Below, piece after piece: positions 29,105-37,709 of a stretch of 64,000 nt of DNA (position 1 is its first letter; the number at the start of each line of letters is the position of its first letter). Where the stretch lies: positions 372,001-436,000 of the forward strand of contig NZ_QWEH01000001.1 in the NCBI RefSeq assembly GCF_003515705.1, read 5' to 3'. Origin of the DNA: Oceanobacillus profundus. Lineage in GTDB: Bacteria; Bacillota; Bacilli; Bacillales; Amphibacillaceae. Under the pieces are notes generated by a model, which had not been told where the DNA came from, made no database searches, and saw only the letters and a list, made by a program, of their open reading frames with translations. A program made the translations under genes and the position numbers.

Positions 29105-29140
29105 GAAAAAAGGCTGTTGCAAGCGCGACAGCCTTTTTTC
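29105..29140. terminator. Bidirectional terminator
   Basis: A 13-bp stem GAAAAAAGGCTGT / ACAGCCTTTTTTC between the convergent thioesterase and HxlR genes, with T-runs on both strands. Confidence 0.9.
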
Positions 29141-29141
29141 A

Positions 29142-29483
29142 TTAGTCTTTTAGCTTTTCAGTATCTTCTTCAACCTCATCAGGGCTAACATGGTCATCAG
29201 CCCAAGATTGAATTTCCTTAATTACTGGTTCTAAGTCTTTCCCTTTTTGAGAAAGAGAATATTCAATTCGAACAGGGAATTCAGAATAAATATTCCGCTC
29301 CACAATTCCTTCTTTTTCAAGTAGTTTTAGTCGATCGGACAGCAGCCTGCCGCTAATTGGCAAATCAGCTTCCATCTCGGAGAAGCGTTTTGTTCCCTTT
29401 AATAATTCAAATAAAATTAAACCAACCCAGCGTGTACTAAGGAGCCCCATCGCCTTTTCAAAACGTGGACATAATTTCTCCAT
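29142..29483 (-). CDS. HxlR-family transcriptional regulator
   Basis: Small winged-helix regulator of the HxlR/YodB type, 113 aa. The N-terminal CPRFEKAMGLLSTRWVGLIL places a single conserved cysteine at about residue 5, the position used for thiol-based redox or quinone sensing in YodB, CatR and HypR. Recognition helix region: RFSEMEADLPISGRLLSDRLKLLEKEGIV. The ATG at 29483 is six bases from GAGGTG. An acidic tail (DEVEEDTEKLKD) is extra. The target is unknown; self-regulation through an inverted repeat upstream is plausible. Confidence 0.9.
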   Translation of the reverse strand: MEKLCPRFEKAMGLLSTRWVGLILFELLKGTKRFSEMEADLPISGRLLSDRLKLLEKEGIVERNIYSEFPVRIEYSLSQKGKDLEPVIKEIQSWADDHVSPDEVEEDTEKLKD

Positions 29484-29544
29484 TATGATCACCTCATTCC
29501 TATACGATCATTTCAATTTGCTTTATATTAAAACATTACAGTGA

Positions 29545-29557
29545 TTACAAAAAGTAA
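29545..29557. promoter_or_regulatory. Inverted repeat upstream of the HxlR gene, candidate operator
   Basis: TTAC-N5-GTAA lies 62 bp upstream of the HxlR start in the 306-bp gap between divergent genes. Its size resembles sites of YodB-type regulators. No other gene is seen in the gap. Confidence 0.35.
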
Positions 29558-29789
29558 CTTCTATACTATTATAATATCATAAACTGCTAATACCGTAAAT
29601 AGAACTGACCTCGCGTACTGTTACCGGTAGATAGGAATTTGAAAATGAAGAAGGTTATTTTGGCAATTTTCGGTTGATTATGGAATAATGACTATATGGT
29701 ACATTCATCCCAGTAATAAAAGACATACTATTTAAAAAGTAATGACTTTTAGGTGAAGCCATTATCTGATAATCTTGGAGGTTTGAATT

Positions 29790-31034
29790 ATGGTTAGTCA
29801 AAAAACACAAGAGAAATATGCAGAATTAGCATTACGCACAGGTGTTAATTTACAAAAAGGGCAAGCATTAATGATTAACGCACCACTTGAAGGAGCAGAT
29901 TTTACAAAAATCGTTGCTCATAAGGCTTACGAATTAGGTGCGAAAGATGTTCATATTAACTGGGTCGATGACGAATTGACTTTATTAAAGTATGAAAACG
30001 CTCCAGATGAAGTTATTGAACATTTCCCGGAATGGCGAGTGAAGCTTCATGATACATTTGCAGAAGATGGAGCGGCGATATTACACATTCGTTCAACAAA
30101 CCCTGATTTATTACAAAATATTGATCCATCACGTGTTGCTAAAGCAAACAAAGCTGCAGCAGAAGCAATGATTAATTTCCGTAACTATACAATGAACGAC
30201 AAGATCCCTTGGTCTATCATTTCAATTCCATCAGGTGATTGGGCACAGAAAATTTTCCCTGATAAGTCAAAAGAGGATGCAGTGGAAAGCCTTTGGGAAG
30301 CTATTGTAAACATTGTGCGTGTAGATCAGGAAGATCCAATTGCGGCATGGGATAAGCATAATGCAACATTAAAAACAGCACGTCAGGTTTTGAATGAGAA
30401 AAACTACCAAAAACTGATTTTCAACGCACCTGGAACGGATCTGGAAATGGAGCTTCCACAAGGACATATTTGGAAAGGCGGATCTGCTGAAGCAGAAACA
30501 GGTGTTACATTTAATCCAAATATCCCAACAGAAGAAGTTTTCTCTATGCCGCATAAATATGGTGTCAATGGAACAGTAGCGAGCACCAAACCTCTTAACT
30601 ACGGTGGTAGCTTAATCGATAATTTCAGCCTGACTTTTAAAGATGGTAAAGTTGTTGATTTTAAGGCGGAAAAAGGGGAAGAAGTACTAAAGCATCTGCT
30701 TGACTCGGATGAAGGAGCGCGCAGATTAGGAGAGATTGCATTAGTTCCAGATGAATCTCCAATATCCCAATCAGGATTAGTTTTCTACAACACATTATTT
30801 GATGAAAATGCATCTTGTCATATCGCTTTAGGAAAAGCATATCCAACGAACTTGGAAGGCGGTTCTAAAATGAGTGCAGAAGAACTTGATAAACATGGTG
30901 TCAATGATAGCTTAATCCACGTTGACTTTATGATTGGTTCTGAGGACATGAATATTGACGGTGTAAAAGCAGATGGAACAACAGAAGCAGTATTCCGCAA
31001 TGGAACATGGGCTTTAAATGTAAAAGGTGAATAA
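29790..31034 (+). CDS. ampS: Aminopeptidase, M29 family (AmpS)
   Basis: Cytosolic metallo-aminopeptidase of the M29 (thermophilic aminopeptidase/PepS/AmpS) family, 414 aa, releasing N-terminal residues from peptides. Metal ligands and core motifs are recognisable: the Glu in PGTDLEMELPQGHIW, NIPTEEVFSMPHKYGVNG, GARRLGEIALVPDESPISQSG and the C-terminal HVDFMIGSEDMNIDG with His and Asp. TTGGAGG precedes the ATG. Stands alone between the divergent HxlR gene and a strong terminator. Confidence 0.93.
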   Translation: MVSQKTQEKYAELALRTGVNLQKGQALMINAPLEGADFTKIVAHKAYELGAKDVHINWVDDELTLLKYENAPDEVIEHFPEWRVKLHDTFAEDGAAILHIRSTNPDLLQNIDPSRVAKANKAAAEAMINFRNYTMNDKIPWSIISIPSGDWAQKIFPDKSKEDAVESLWEAIVNIVRVDQEDPIAAWDKHNATLKTARQVLNEKNYQKLIFNAPGTDLEMELPQGHIWKGGSAEAETGVTFNPNIPTEEVFSMPHKYGVNGTVASTKPLNYGGSLIDNFSLTFKDGKVVDFKAEKGEEVLKHLLDSDEGARRLGEIALVPDESPISQSGLVFYNTLFDENASCHIALGKAYPTNLEGGSKMSAEELDKHGVNDSLIHVDFMIGSEDMNIDGVKADGTTEAVFRNGTWALNVKGE

Positions 31035-31040
31035 ATAATA

Positions 31041-31072
31041 AAAATCCAGCGCTCGCATAAGCGCTGGATTTT
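31041..31072. terminator. Terminator after ampS
   Basis: A 12-bp stem AAAATCCAGCGC / GCGCTGGATTTT. Confidence 0.9.
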
Positions 31073-31116
31073 CACTTGTCCAGGAAAGTATCCCAATGCT
31101 ATCGCTCGAACCTGCC

Positions 31117-31207
31117 ATCTATCTATGACACCGTCCTACCAAATAAAGCACCATCTATCCATTCTATGACACCAATCTGCCAAATAAAGCACCAACAATT
31201 CACGTTA
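31117..31207. repeat. 41-bp-period direct repeats, locus 1 (about two copies)
   Basis: GACACC occurs at 31127 and 31168, and GCACCA at 31148 and 31189: both steps are exactly 41 bp, and CCAAATAAAGCACCA is shared between units. The tract begins 45 bp after the ampS terminator and ends about 10 bp from the recQ stop codon. The same period and the same GCACCAT and GACACCA anchors recur at 57268-57450. Confidence 0.8.
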
Positions 31208-31217
31208 CTACACTGAC

Positions 31218-33368
31218 CTACATCAACTCATTCTTAACCAACACAGCTTTAATTTTCGTATAATCATATTCCTCTGGCAGCAATTCTTTCAACGGCTTTA
31301 GCTTTGGTTCCTCAAGCTTTTCATGAGCTGCAAGTACAACTTCTTCTTCGTGATTATTAAAAAATATCCCCCATGCTAGTGGATAGCCATCTTGGACAGC
31401 TTTAAAAATATGATTCTCAATCGTCATTTTAGAATAACCTCGAATAGTTGCGATATCTTTCAATGATTTCCCCGATTGGAACATCTGGTAGCTGATTAAG
31501 TGACTAGGTCGGTCATCTGCAGTTTTCTTTTCCTTCGGTTTCGCTGAGCTAGTATCTCCAATTCTAATTTTCTGTTTGACATCTGGATGTTCTGCACGCC
31601 AATCTTGAATAATTGCTAAAAATTCCTCGCCATACTGTTCGTATTTCTTTTCACCAATTCCTTTGATTTCAAGCATATCCTCTCTATCCGTAGGGAAATA
31701 ACGGCTTAGCTCCTTTAATGTAACATCGGAGAAAAGGACATATGGCGGCACATTTTTATCGTCGGCGATTTGTTTTCGTAATGCACGTAATCTTGCAAAT
31801 AGATCTTCATGGTAATCCGCATTCTCGTTCGTTGGAATTGGTGCAGTGAACATTTCAACAGGACGTTTTCCTTTTAAAACATCCACTGAATTTTGGTTCA
31901 ACCGTAATGTTGGGTATTGCCCCTCCTCGGTTGCCAGTAGCTGTTCTGCAATCATGAAGTGTATCCGTTCCGTTAATTCCTTCTCTGTATACGCAGAAAG
32001 TATCCCATAGGTTGTAATTTGATCAAGGCGAAATTCGCGCAGCTTTTTATCTTTGGATCCCTTTAGAACCTTTGCTGTCATTCCGACACCAAAGCGCTCA
32101 CCCATTCGCTTCACACAGGAAAGAATCATTTGTGCTTCTTCGGTAATGTCCATTTTTTCCTGGCGTTCGACACAGTTACTACAACGATTGCAGGATCCTT
32201 TTATTACCTTTTTATCAAAATAATCGAGTATAAATGACGTCAGACAGCCATGGGTATGACAGTAGTTAATCATTGCTTGCAATTTCCGGTATTCGTTCTG
32301 TTTCGATGCTTCATCCATTTGGGACTGCTCAATTAAAAACTTCTGCAGCTGCACATCCTGTGGAGAGAAGAGGAGAATACAATCACTTGGTTCTCCATCA
32401 CGGCCTGCACGACCTGCTTCCTGATAATACGATTCAATGTTCATTGGCATTGCATAGTGAATGACGTAGCGAACATTCGATTTGTCGATCCCCATACCAA
32501 AAGCATTCGTGGCAATCATAATCGATTTCTCATCATGGATAAATGCAGCTTGTGCTTCCTTTCTTTCTTGTTCCGTTAAACCTGCGTGATATTTAGAAAC
32601 AGAAATCCCGCGCTTCGTCAGTTGATCATATAATGCATCTGCTTGCTTTCGTGTGGCAGTATAAATAATACCGGATTCCTCCCGGTGCTCTTCTAAAAAC
32701 GACCGAATGTAAGATTGCTTGTCCTTTCCTTTTACGAGATGAAAGGAGAGGTTTTCTCTTTCAAATCCGGTATTCACTACATGATCATCCGCTATATACA
32801 GCAATTCTTGAATGTCATGAATGACCTCTTCTGTAGCTGTTGCAGTTAATGCAACGAATACAGGAATGTTTGATAGCTTTTTCAAATTAGGAACGATTGA
32901 ACGGTAGCTTGGTCTAAAGTCATGTCCCCATTGTGATATACAGTGGGCTTCATCAAATGCTACAAGTGCTAATGGGATACGTTTAATCACATTCACAAAT
33001 GTCATAGATTCAAAGCGTTCTGGTGCCACATAAACAAACTTATAACGACGGTTTGCAACATCACGTAATCGGGCTTGTTGTTCTCCGGTAGAAAGGGAGC
33101 TGTTAATGTAGGTGGCAGGGATACCTAAAGCTTGTAGAGCATCCACTTGGTCTTTCATAAGAGAGATTAATGGGGAAATGATAATAGCGGTCCCGTCCAT
33201 CGACATACCAGGGATTTGGTAGCACAGTGATTTACCACCACCGGTTGGCATCACAGCAAGGGTATTATGTAGTTGTAAAATATGATTTATTGTTTGTCCT
33301 TGCCCTGGACGAAATGTTTCGTAGCCAAAATAAGTTTGTAGAATTTTCTCTTCTTTTACTAGCGTCAT
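31218..33368 (-). CDS. recQ: ATP-dependent DNA helicase RecQ
   Basis: Superfamily 2, 3'-5' DNA helicase acting in recombination and replication-fork repair (716 aa). Walker A MPTGGGKSLCYQIP near residue 44, DEAHCISQWGHDFRPSY near 143, motif VI AGRAGRDGEPS. A zinc-binding RecQ-Ct cysteine cluster (CNRCSNCVERQE), a winged-helix segment, an HRDC domain and a C-terminal HTH-like region complete the full-length architecture. GGAGG precedes the ATG. An unusual stem-loop lies upstream in its leader, and 41-bp repeats lie directly after its stop codon. Confidence 0.95.
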   Translation of the reverse strand: MTLVKEEKILQTYFGYETFRPGQGQTINHILQLHNTLAVMPTGGGKSLCYQIPGMSMDGTAIIISPLISLMKDQVDALQALGIPATYINSSLSTGEQQARLRDVANRRYKFVYVAPERFESMTFVNVIKRIPLALVAFDEAHCISQWGHDFRPSYRSIVPNLKKLSNIPVFVALTATATEEVIHDIQELLYIADDHVVNTGFERENLSFHLVKGKDKQSYIRSFLEEHREESGIIYTATRKQADALYDQLTKRGISVSKYHAGLTEQERKEAQAAFIHDEKSIMIATNAFGMGIDKSNVRYVIHYAMPMNIESYYQEAGRAGRDGEPSDCILLFSPQDVQLQKFLIEQSQMDEASKQNEYRKLQAMINYCHTHGCLTSFILDYFDKKVIKGSCNRCSNCVERQEKMDITEEAQMILSCVKRMGERFGVGMTAKVLKGSKDKKLREFRLDQITTYGILSAYTEKELTERIHFMIAEQLLATEEGQYPTLRLNQNSVDVLKGKRPVEMFTAPIPTNENADYHEDLFARLRALRKQIADDKNVPPYVLFSDVTLKELSRYFPTDREDMLEIKGIGEKKYEQYGEEFLAIIQDWRAEHPDVKQKIRIGDTSSAKPKEKKTADDRPSHLISYQMFQSGKSLKDIATIRGYSKMTIENHIFKAVQDGYPLAWGIFFNNHEEEVVLAAHEKLEEPKLKPLKELLPEEYDYTKIKAVLVKNELM

Positions 33369-33444
33369 TAGGGAGCCTCCTTTTCATAAAATGTAAGTGC
33401 TGCAAAGGTATGGCCTAAAGGCCGTTGAACAGAATCAAAAATTT

Positions 33445-33520
33445 ACGGGCTGTCTTTACAACAAGGGGATGACACAAGGTCCTCCCTCGCGTTTCTATCT
33501 TTTTCACTCTTACAGCCCGT
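33445..33520 (-). ncRNA. Long stem-loop in the recQ 5' region (unclassified)
   Basis: ACGGGCTGT (33445-33453) pairs perfectly with ACAGCCCGT (33512-33520). Inside, GGGGATGAC (33465-33473) can pair with GTCCTCCCT with one mismatch and a terminal wobble. Read on the minus strand the outer stem is followed by AAATTTTTG, as in a terminator. A second palindrome, GGCCTAAAGGCC (33412-33423), lies between it and recQ. It might be the brnQ terminator, an attenuator of recQ or a small RNA; no known family was recognised. Confidence 0.45.
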
Positions 33521-33666
33521 TAATCTGTGACAGATTTATTCTTATCCTAACATATTTTCGATTGGACTGTCAGTAGTAGAGCTGGAGATTACATGCCTTA
33601 TCAAAGTCACTCGTACCCGTATCCATAGTCATCCCATCGCCCCTTAAAAAAGCTGAGCTTAACAGA

Positions 33667-34950
33667 TCAACTCCTCCATTTGTCAACGAATAGTCCAATC
33701 AGGCCTCCGACAATTGCTGGAACAACCCACCCTAATCCTAAGGAGAAGAAAGGGAGAACCTCCATATATTTAGTCATCGCTTGCAGCTTGAATCCAAATG
33801 CGGTTAGTCCATCATATAGACTAAAGACAGCTGTTAGGAGAACTGCGCCGCGATAAACGGCTTTTGCGCCACCGAATAACCTATCTAAAAATGTAAGAAG
33901 AATGAGGACAATCGTTATTGGATAAATAAATACGAGCACTGGAACAGAGTAGTTAATAATTGTATTCAGTCCTTGGTTTGCAATTAGAAAGCTCAAAATT
34001 GTGACAGTTAAAATAACCCATTTATATGGGATCTTTGTCGTTTTTGAGAAAAATTCTCCGGAAGCTACGACAAGCCCAATGGATGTGGTGAAGCATGCTA
34101 ATATAACGATACATCCAAGTAATAATGTTCCGAAATTACCAAAAATAATGCTCGCTGCACGGGATAAAATTTCTCCGCCATTTGTAAATTCCCCATTAAT
34201 AGCCATCTTACTTCCGATCCAGCCAAGTGAGCTATAAACAACGATTAAGCTGATACCTGCAATTGCGCCAGCTTTCAAAGTAGATTTTACTAAGGCGTTT
34301 CGAGTTGTTATGCCTCTCTCTTTAAACGCATTTACAACGAGTATGCCAAATGCAAGAGCTGCAATCGCGTCCATCGTCAAATACCCTTCCATAAAACCTG
34401 TAAAAAAGGGTCCGTTTTGATATTTTTCAGTCGGAGTAGTTAAGGCAGTGTCTAAGGTGAGAAAACTGCCAATACTTAATCCAATAATAGCAATTAATAG
34501 AATTGGAGTAAGATACTGACCGATTTGATCCACCATTTTCGATGGATTGATGCTAAATAAAAAAACAAGTACAAAGAAAATAACTGTAAAAATAAATAAT
34601 GGAATTGGTGAGCTCTCATTTGTAAATGGTTCAATACTCATTTCGTATGCAACTGTAGCTGCCCGGGGTATTCCAAAAAACGGGGCAATTGCCAGATAGA
34701 TAATAGAAGTAAAGATCAAACCGAACAATGGGTGAACATGATCCGATAATTCCCTTGCATCATTTTTAACAAAAGAAATAGCAGTTACTGCAAGAATGGG
34801 TAGTCCAACTCCAGTAATAATAAAGCCAATTATTGCAGTCCAGTAAGCAGTTCCTGCGTCAATCCCTAATGTTGGTGGGTATATTAAATTGCCCGCTCCA
34901 AAGAATAAGGCAAAGAGCATAAAACCAATCGTGAATGTATCTTTATTCAT
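33667..34950 (-). CDS. brnQ: Branched-chain amino acid transporter BrnQ
   Basis: Twelve-span LIVCS-family Na+ (or H+) symporter for leucine, isoleucine and valine, 427 aa. The opening FTIGFMLFALFFGAGNLIYP is diagnostic; SFLTLDTALTTPTEKYQNGPF, FKERGITTRNALVKST and the C-terminal half fit. GGAGG lies nine bases before the ATG. A degenerate CodY-like box lies about 60 bp upstream, consistent with known CodY control of BrnQ in Firmicutes but not proven here. No classic terminator follows closely, so recQ could receive readthrough. Confidence 0.93.
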   Translation of the reverse strand: MNKDTFTIGFMLFALFFGAGNLIYPPTLGIDAGTAYWTAIIGFIITGVGLPILAVTAISFVKNDARELSDHVHPLFGLIFTSIIYLAIAPFFGIPRAATVAYEMSIEPFTNESSPIPLFIFTVIFFVLVFLFSINPSKMVDQIGQYLTPILLIAIIGLSIGSFLTLDTALTTPTEKYQNGPFFTGFMEGYLTMDAIAALAFGILVVNAFKERGITTRNALVKSTLKAGAIAGISLIVVYSSLGWIGSKMAINGEFTNGGEILSRAASIIFGNFGTLLLGCIVILACFTTSIGLVVASGEFFSKTTKIPYKWVILTVTILSFLIANQGLNTIINYSVPVLVFIYPITIVLILLTFLDRLFGGAKAVYRGAVLLTAVFSLYDGLTAFGFKLQAMTKYMEVLPFFSLGLGWVVPAIVGGLIGLFVDKWRS

Positions 34951-34975
34951 AACATAAAGCCTCCGAGATATATGA

Positions 34976-35290
34976 GTAAATTAATTAATCTTCCTGATTT
35001 TGTCGTTGTATTTTGAAAATTCGTCTCATTATCAGATGATTTAAATAAATGTTTTTGCAAATTTTGCAACGAGAATCATCGTAACAAGACTGTTAGTACT
35101 TGTCAATGTTCGATGTCAATTGTTGTAGAGGACCAGTTTAGAAATGATTTTGTAAAACGTTTTATACATCTAACATATAACTTGCATTGACGATGCAACA
35201 TTTTATAACCAGCATATATTTCCCATTATTTACTAAAAACGCTCAAATCATTTACATTTCATGGATACATCTATAAAATAACGTTTATAA
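34976..35290. other. Intergenic region between brnQ and the antiporter gene
   Basis: About 315 bp. It contains the CodY-like box at 35007, the near-palindrome GTAAAACGTTTTATAC around 35152-35167 and the perfect inverted repeat TTGCAT-N5-ATGCAA (35182-35187 / 35193-35198). Each could be an operator for one of the divergent genes. No gene seen. Confidence 0.4.
35007..35021 (-). promoter_or_regulatory. Degenerate CodY-box candidate upstream of brnQ
   Basis: On the minus strand AATTTTCAAAATACA matches about 11 of 15 positions of AATTTTCWGAAAATT, 57 bp before the brnQ ATG. Confidence 0.3.
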
Positions 35291-35311
35291 AATTTGCTTA
35301 GGGGGGTTGAG

Positions 35312-37162
35312 ATGGTTCCTTCATTGTTATTTGAAATCATGATCATTGGTTTACTTGGAATTGGATCACAATGGGTAGCGTGGCGTTATCGATTACCTGC
35401 GATTGTTGTAATGGCCATTACGGGATTATTAGTTGGTCCAATTTTTGGATTTATAAACCCTGAGGAAAGTTTTGGTCCGATGTACAGTCCGATTATTTCG
35501 GCGGCGGTTGCAATTATTCTCTTTGAAGGGAGCTTGAACCTAAGCTTTAGCGAGCTGCGTGGTGTAGGAAAATCGATTTTCCGAATATCAACAGTCGGCG
35601 CATTTATTGCCTGGATCCTTGGGTCTTTAACTGCTCACTATGTTGCAGGTCTTTCTTGGGCGGTAGCTTTTGTTATTGGTGGATTGTTTATTGTAACTGG
35701 TCCAACTGTCATTATGCCGTTGCTCAGACAGTCAAAATTAAAAGCAAGACCTGCTAAAGTTCTGAAATGGGAAGGAATTATCGTTGATCCAATTGGTGCA
35801 TTACTTGCAGTCTTTGCTTTTGAAATCATCACATTTATTACGGCAATTGACCCTGATGGTACACAGCTTCTTATGTTTTTCGCAGCTTCCTTATTTGCGA
35901 TTATTCTTGGTTGGGCGCTGGGACGTGGTCTTGGATGGATGTTTGAAACAGGACATATTCCTGAATTCCTAAAATCACCGGCAGTGGTTGTCGTTGTTAT
36001 CTTTTGTTTTACAGCTGCAGATGAAGTCATGCATGAAACAGGGCTTTTATCTGTGACAGCAATGGGAATAACACTAGCTAATATGGGGATTAGTTCAATC
36101 TCTGATATGCGCCATTTTAAAGAAAATATCTCTGTGCTGCTCATATCAACGATTTTTATTATGCTTACAGCTTCCTTGGAAATGGACACGATTCTGCATA
36201 TATTCAGTCCAAATATTATTGGGTATGTTCTATTAATGATGTTTGCTGTTCGTCCATTGTCCATTTTTATAGCTACAATTGGTACAGGACTATCTTTTAA
36301 TGAACGGGCACTTGTTGGTTGGATTGCTCCGCGTGGGATTGTTGCATTGACGGTATCAGGCTATTTTGCAACTGTTCTAGCTGACGCGGGATATGAGGAT
36401 GCTTCCATTTTAACAACATTGACGTTTGCACTTGTTATCTTTACAGTTTTGGCCCATGGATTTTCCATTGGCTGGCTGGCGAAGAAATTAGATTTATCGA
36501 TGACAGGCAATCCTGGTGTGCTGCTTGTTGGCAGTAATCCATTTACAATTGAATTATCCAAATCCTTAGCGAAGGTAAATGTACCAGCAATGATTATTGA
36601 TTCATCCTGGGAACATTTAAGTATAGCAAGAAAGTCGGGCGTACCCTTTTATTATGGAAATATGCTCTCTGAACAAACGGAACATCATTTAGACACGATT
36701 CCGTATGAATACCTGCTTGCCGCGACTGATGACCGAGCATTTAACTCTTTAATCTGCACGACATTCCTGCCAGAATATGGCAGGACAAATGTGTTTAAGG
36801 CGAGTCCTTACAACCAGCTTGACAATGGCTATGCAAAAGGAGTCGTTTCCAAGGTAGGTGGAAGAATCTTATTCGATAAGAAATTTCCGCTCGAAATCTT
36901 GATTGGAAAAATTGAGAGTGGTTATGTATTCCGTCAAACAACATTGACAGAGCAATTCAACTTTGAAGCGTACAAAGCAGAAAAGGATCCTTCAACTATT
37001 TTCTTATATTTAATCAAGCCTTCAGGACAATTGAAGTTTTTCTCTGAGGAAATGCGTACTGTTCCTGCAATAGGTGACAAAATCGTTAGCTTAACTCCAC
37101 CAACAAAGGAGCAAGCAAAAATTCAAGCAAAATTGGAAAGTAATCGAACGTTAAACGAGTAA
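35312..37162 (+). CDS. CPA1-type Na+(K+)/H+ antiporter with C-terminal TrkA-N-like region
   Basis: Cation/proton antiporter with about 12 membrane spans (residues 1-390) and a cytosolic C-terminus (about 390-616) resembling a TrkA-N/RCK nucleotide-binding module (VLLVGSNPFTIELSKSLAKV, AMIIDSSWEHL, YEYLLAATDD). The membrane part has VTGPTVIMPLLRQ, WEGIIVDPIGALLAVFAFE and the NhaP/KefB-like FEGSLNLSF and GWIAPRGIVALTVSG. The ion may be Na+, K+ or both. GGGGGG places the start at the ATG at 35312 rather than six codons upstream. Fits a halotolerant or alkaliphilic lifestyle. Confidence 0.9.
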   Translation: MVPSLLFEIMIIGLLGIGSQWVAWRYRLPAIVVMAITGLLVGPIFGFINPEESFGPMYSPIISAAVAIILFEGSLNLSFSELRGVGKSIFRISTVGAFIAWILGSLTAHYVAGLSWAVAFVIGGLFIVTGPTVIMPLLRQSKLKARPAKVLKWEGIIVDPIGALLAVFAFEIITFITAIDPDGTQLLMFFAASLFAIILGWALGRGLGWMFETGHIPEFLKSPAVVVVVIFCFTAADEVMHETGLLSVTAMGITLANMGISSISDMRHFKENISVLLISTIFIMLTASLEMDTILHIFSPNIIGYVLLMMFAVRPLSIFIATIGTGLSFNERALVGWIAPRGIVALTVSGYFATVLADAGYEDASILTTLTFALVIFTVLAHGFSIGWLAKKLDLSMTGNPGVLLVGSNPFTIELSKSLAKVNVPAMIIDSSWEHLSIARKSGVPFYYGNMLSEQTEHHLDTIPYEYLLAATDDRAFNSLICTTFLPEYGRTNVFKASPYNQLDNGYAKGVVSKVGGRILFDKKFPLEILIGKIESGYVFRQTTLTEQFNFEAYKAEKDPSTIFLYLIKPSGQLKFFSEEMRTVPAIGDKIVSLTPPTKEQAKIQAKLESNRTLNE

Positions 37163-37168
37163 AAAGGG

Positions 37169-37199
37169 AGGGAGGAGAGCGTAATGTGCTCTCCTCCCT
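37169..37199 (-). terminator. Terminator, strong stem, mainly for the minus-strand small gene
   Basis: A 12-bp stem AGGGAGGAGAGC / GCTCTCCTCCCT; the T-run is on the minus strand (complement of AAAAA at 37161-37165). Confidence 0.8.
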
Positions 37200-37217
37200 A
37201 TTACGTTCGCCTCTTGC

Positions 37218-37400
37218 TTACTCATCTATTTCGTCTAGCTGGCGGTTCACCTCAGCGATTTCACCCTCCAGCCGGATTAACTGTTCTTCAGCAGAGGATA
37301 CTCTGCCTTTGACATATTCCAACTTGTCCATGTCACTCTGAATCCGAACATAATCGGATTTTAATTCATCCAGTTTTGCTAGCAGCTGTAGCTTTGTCAT
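37218..37400 (-). CDS. SE1832-family small coiled-coil protein
   Basis: A 60-aa, highly charged and almost entirely helical protein (LDELKSDYVRIQSDMDKLEY, then QLIRLEGEIAEVNRQLDEID) with heptad-like spacing, so probably a short coiled coil. It matches what I know of the SE1832 family of Bacilli, which has no assigned function. A GGGGGG-type ribosome site precedes the ATG. Single gene, with its own terminator. Confidence 0.75.
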   Translation of the reverse strand: MTKLQLLAKLDELKSDYVRIQSDMDKLEYVKGRVSSAEEQLIRLEGEIAEVNRQLDEIDE

Positions 37401-37424
37401 GAATCATCCCCCCTTTGATCTGAT

Positions 37425-37700
37425 GTGTTTATTATAGCAAAAACAGCGACTGTATTTTTTATTTCGTTAATAAAAATGAATAGATTATAATCCCTTTGCG
37501 TAGAATGGTATAGCGTATTGAAAAAGATTTCCTCTGCTAATCATTGGGAAGTATGTGCAAAAGCTATTAATCTAATGATTTTTGGGAGAATTTCCTGTAC
37601 AAGCTTTCTTCAAAAAATGACTTCCAGATATTATGATAAAGAGTTATAGTATAAAGCAGAAAAGTATGCTAAAATTTTGACATATATATAATGGTATGGG
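37425..37700. other. Intergenic region upstream of the phosphoglucomutase gene
   Basis: About 275 bp, AT-rich. TATAGT at 37645-37650 is a possible -10 box. A TTGACA at 37678-37683 is too close to the start codon to serve as a -35 for this gene. No gene or RNA recognised. Confidence 0.35.
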
Positions 37701-37709
37701 GGTAATGAT

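Noticed and set aside
33445-33520. T-box or other named riboswitch before recQ
   Set aside because: No AGGGTGGNACCGCG motif or other consensus; left as an unclassified stem-loop.
35638-36264. 208-codon minus-strand frame inside the antiporter gene
   Set aside because: Antisense shadow of a membrane-protein gene; no ribosome site and no domain.
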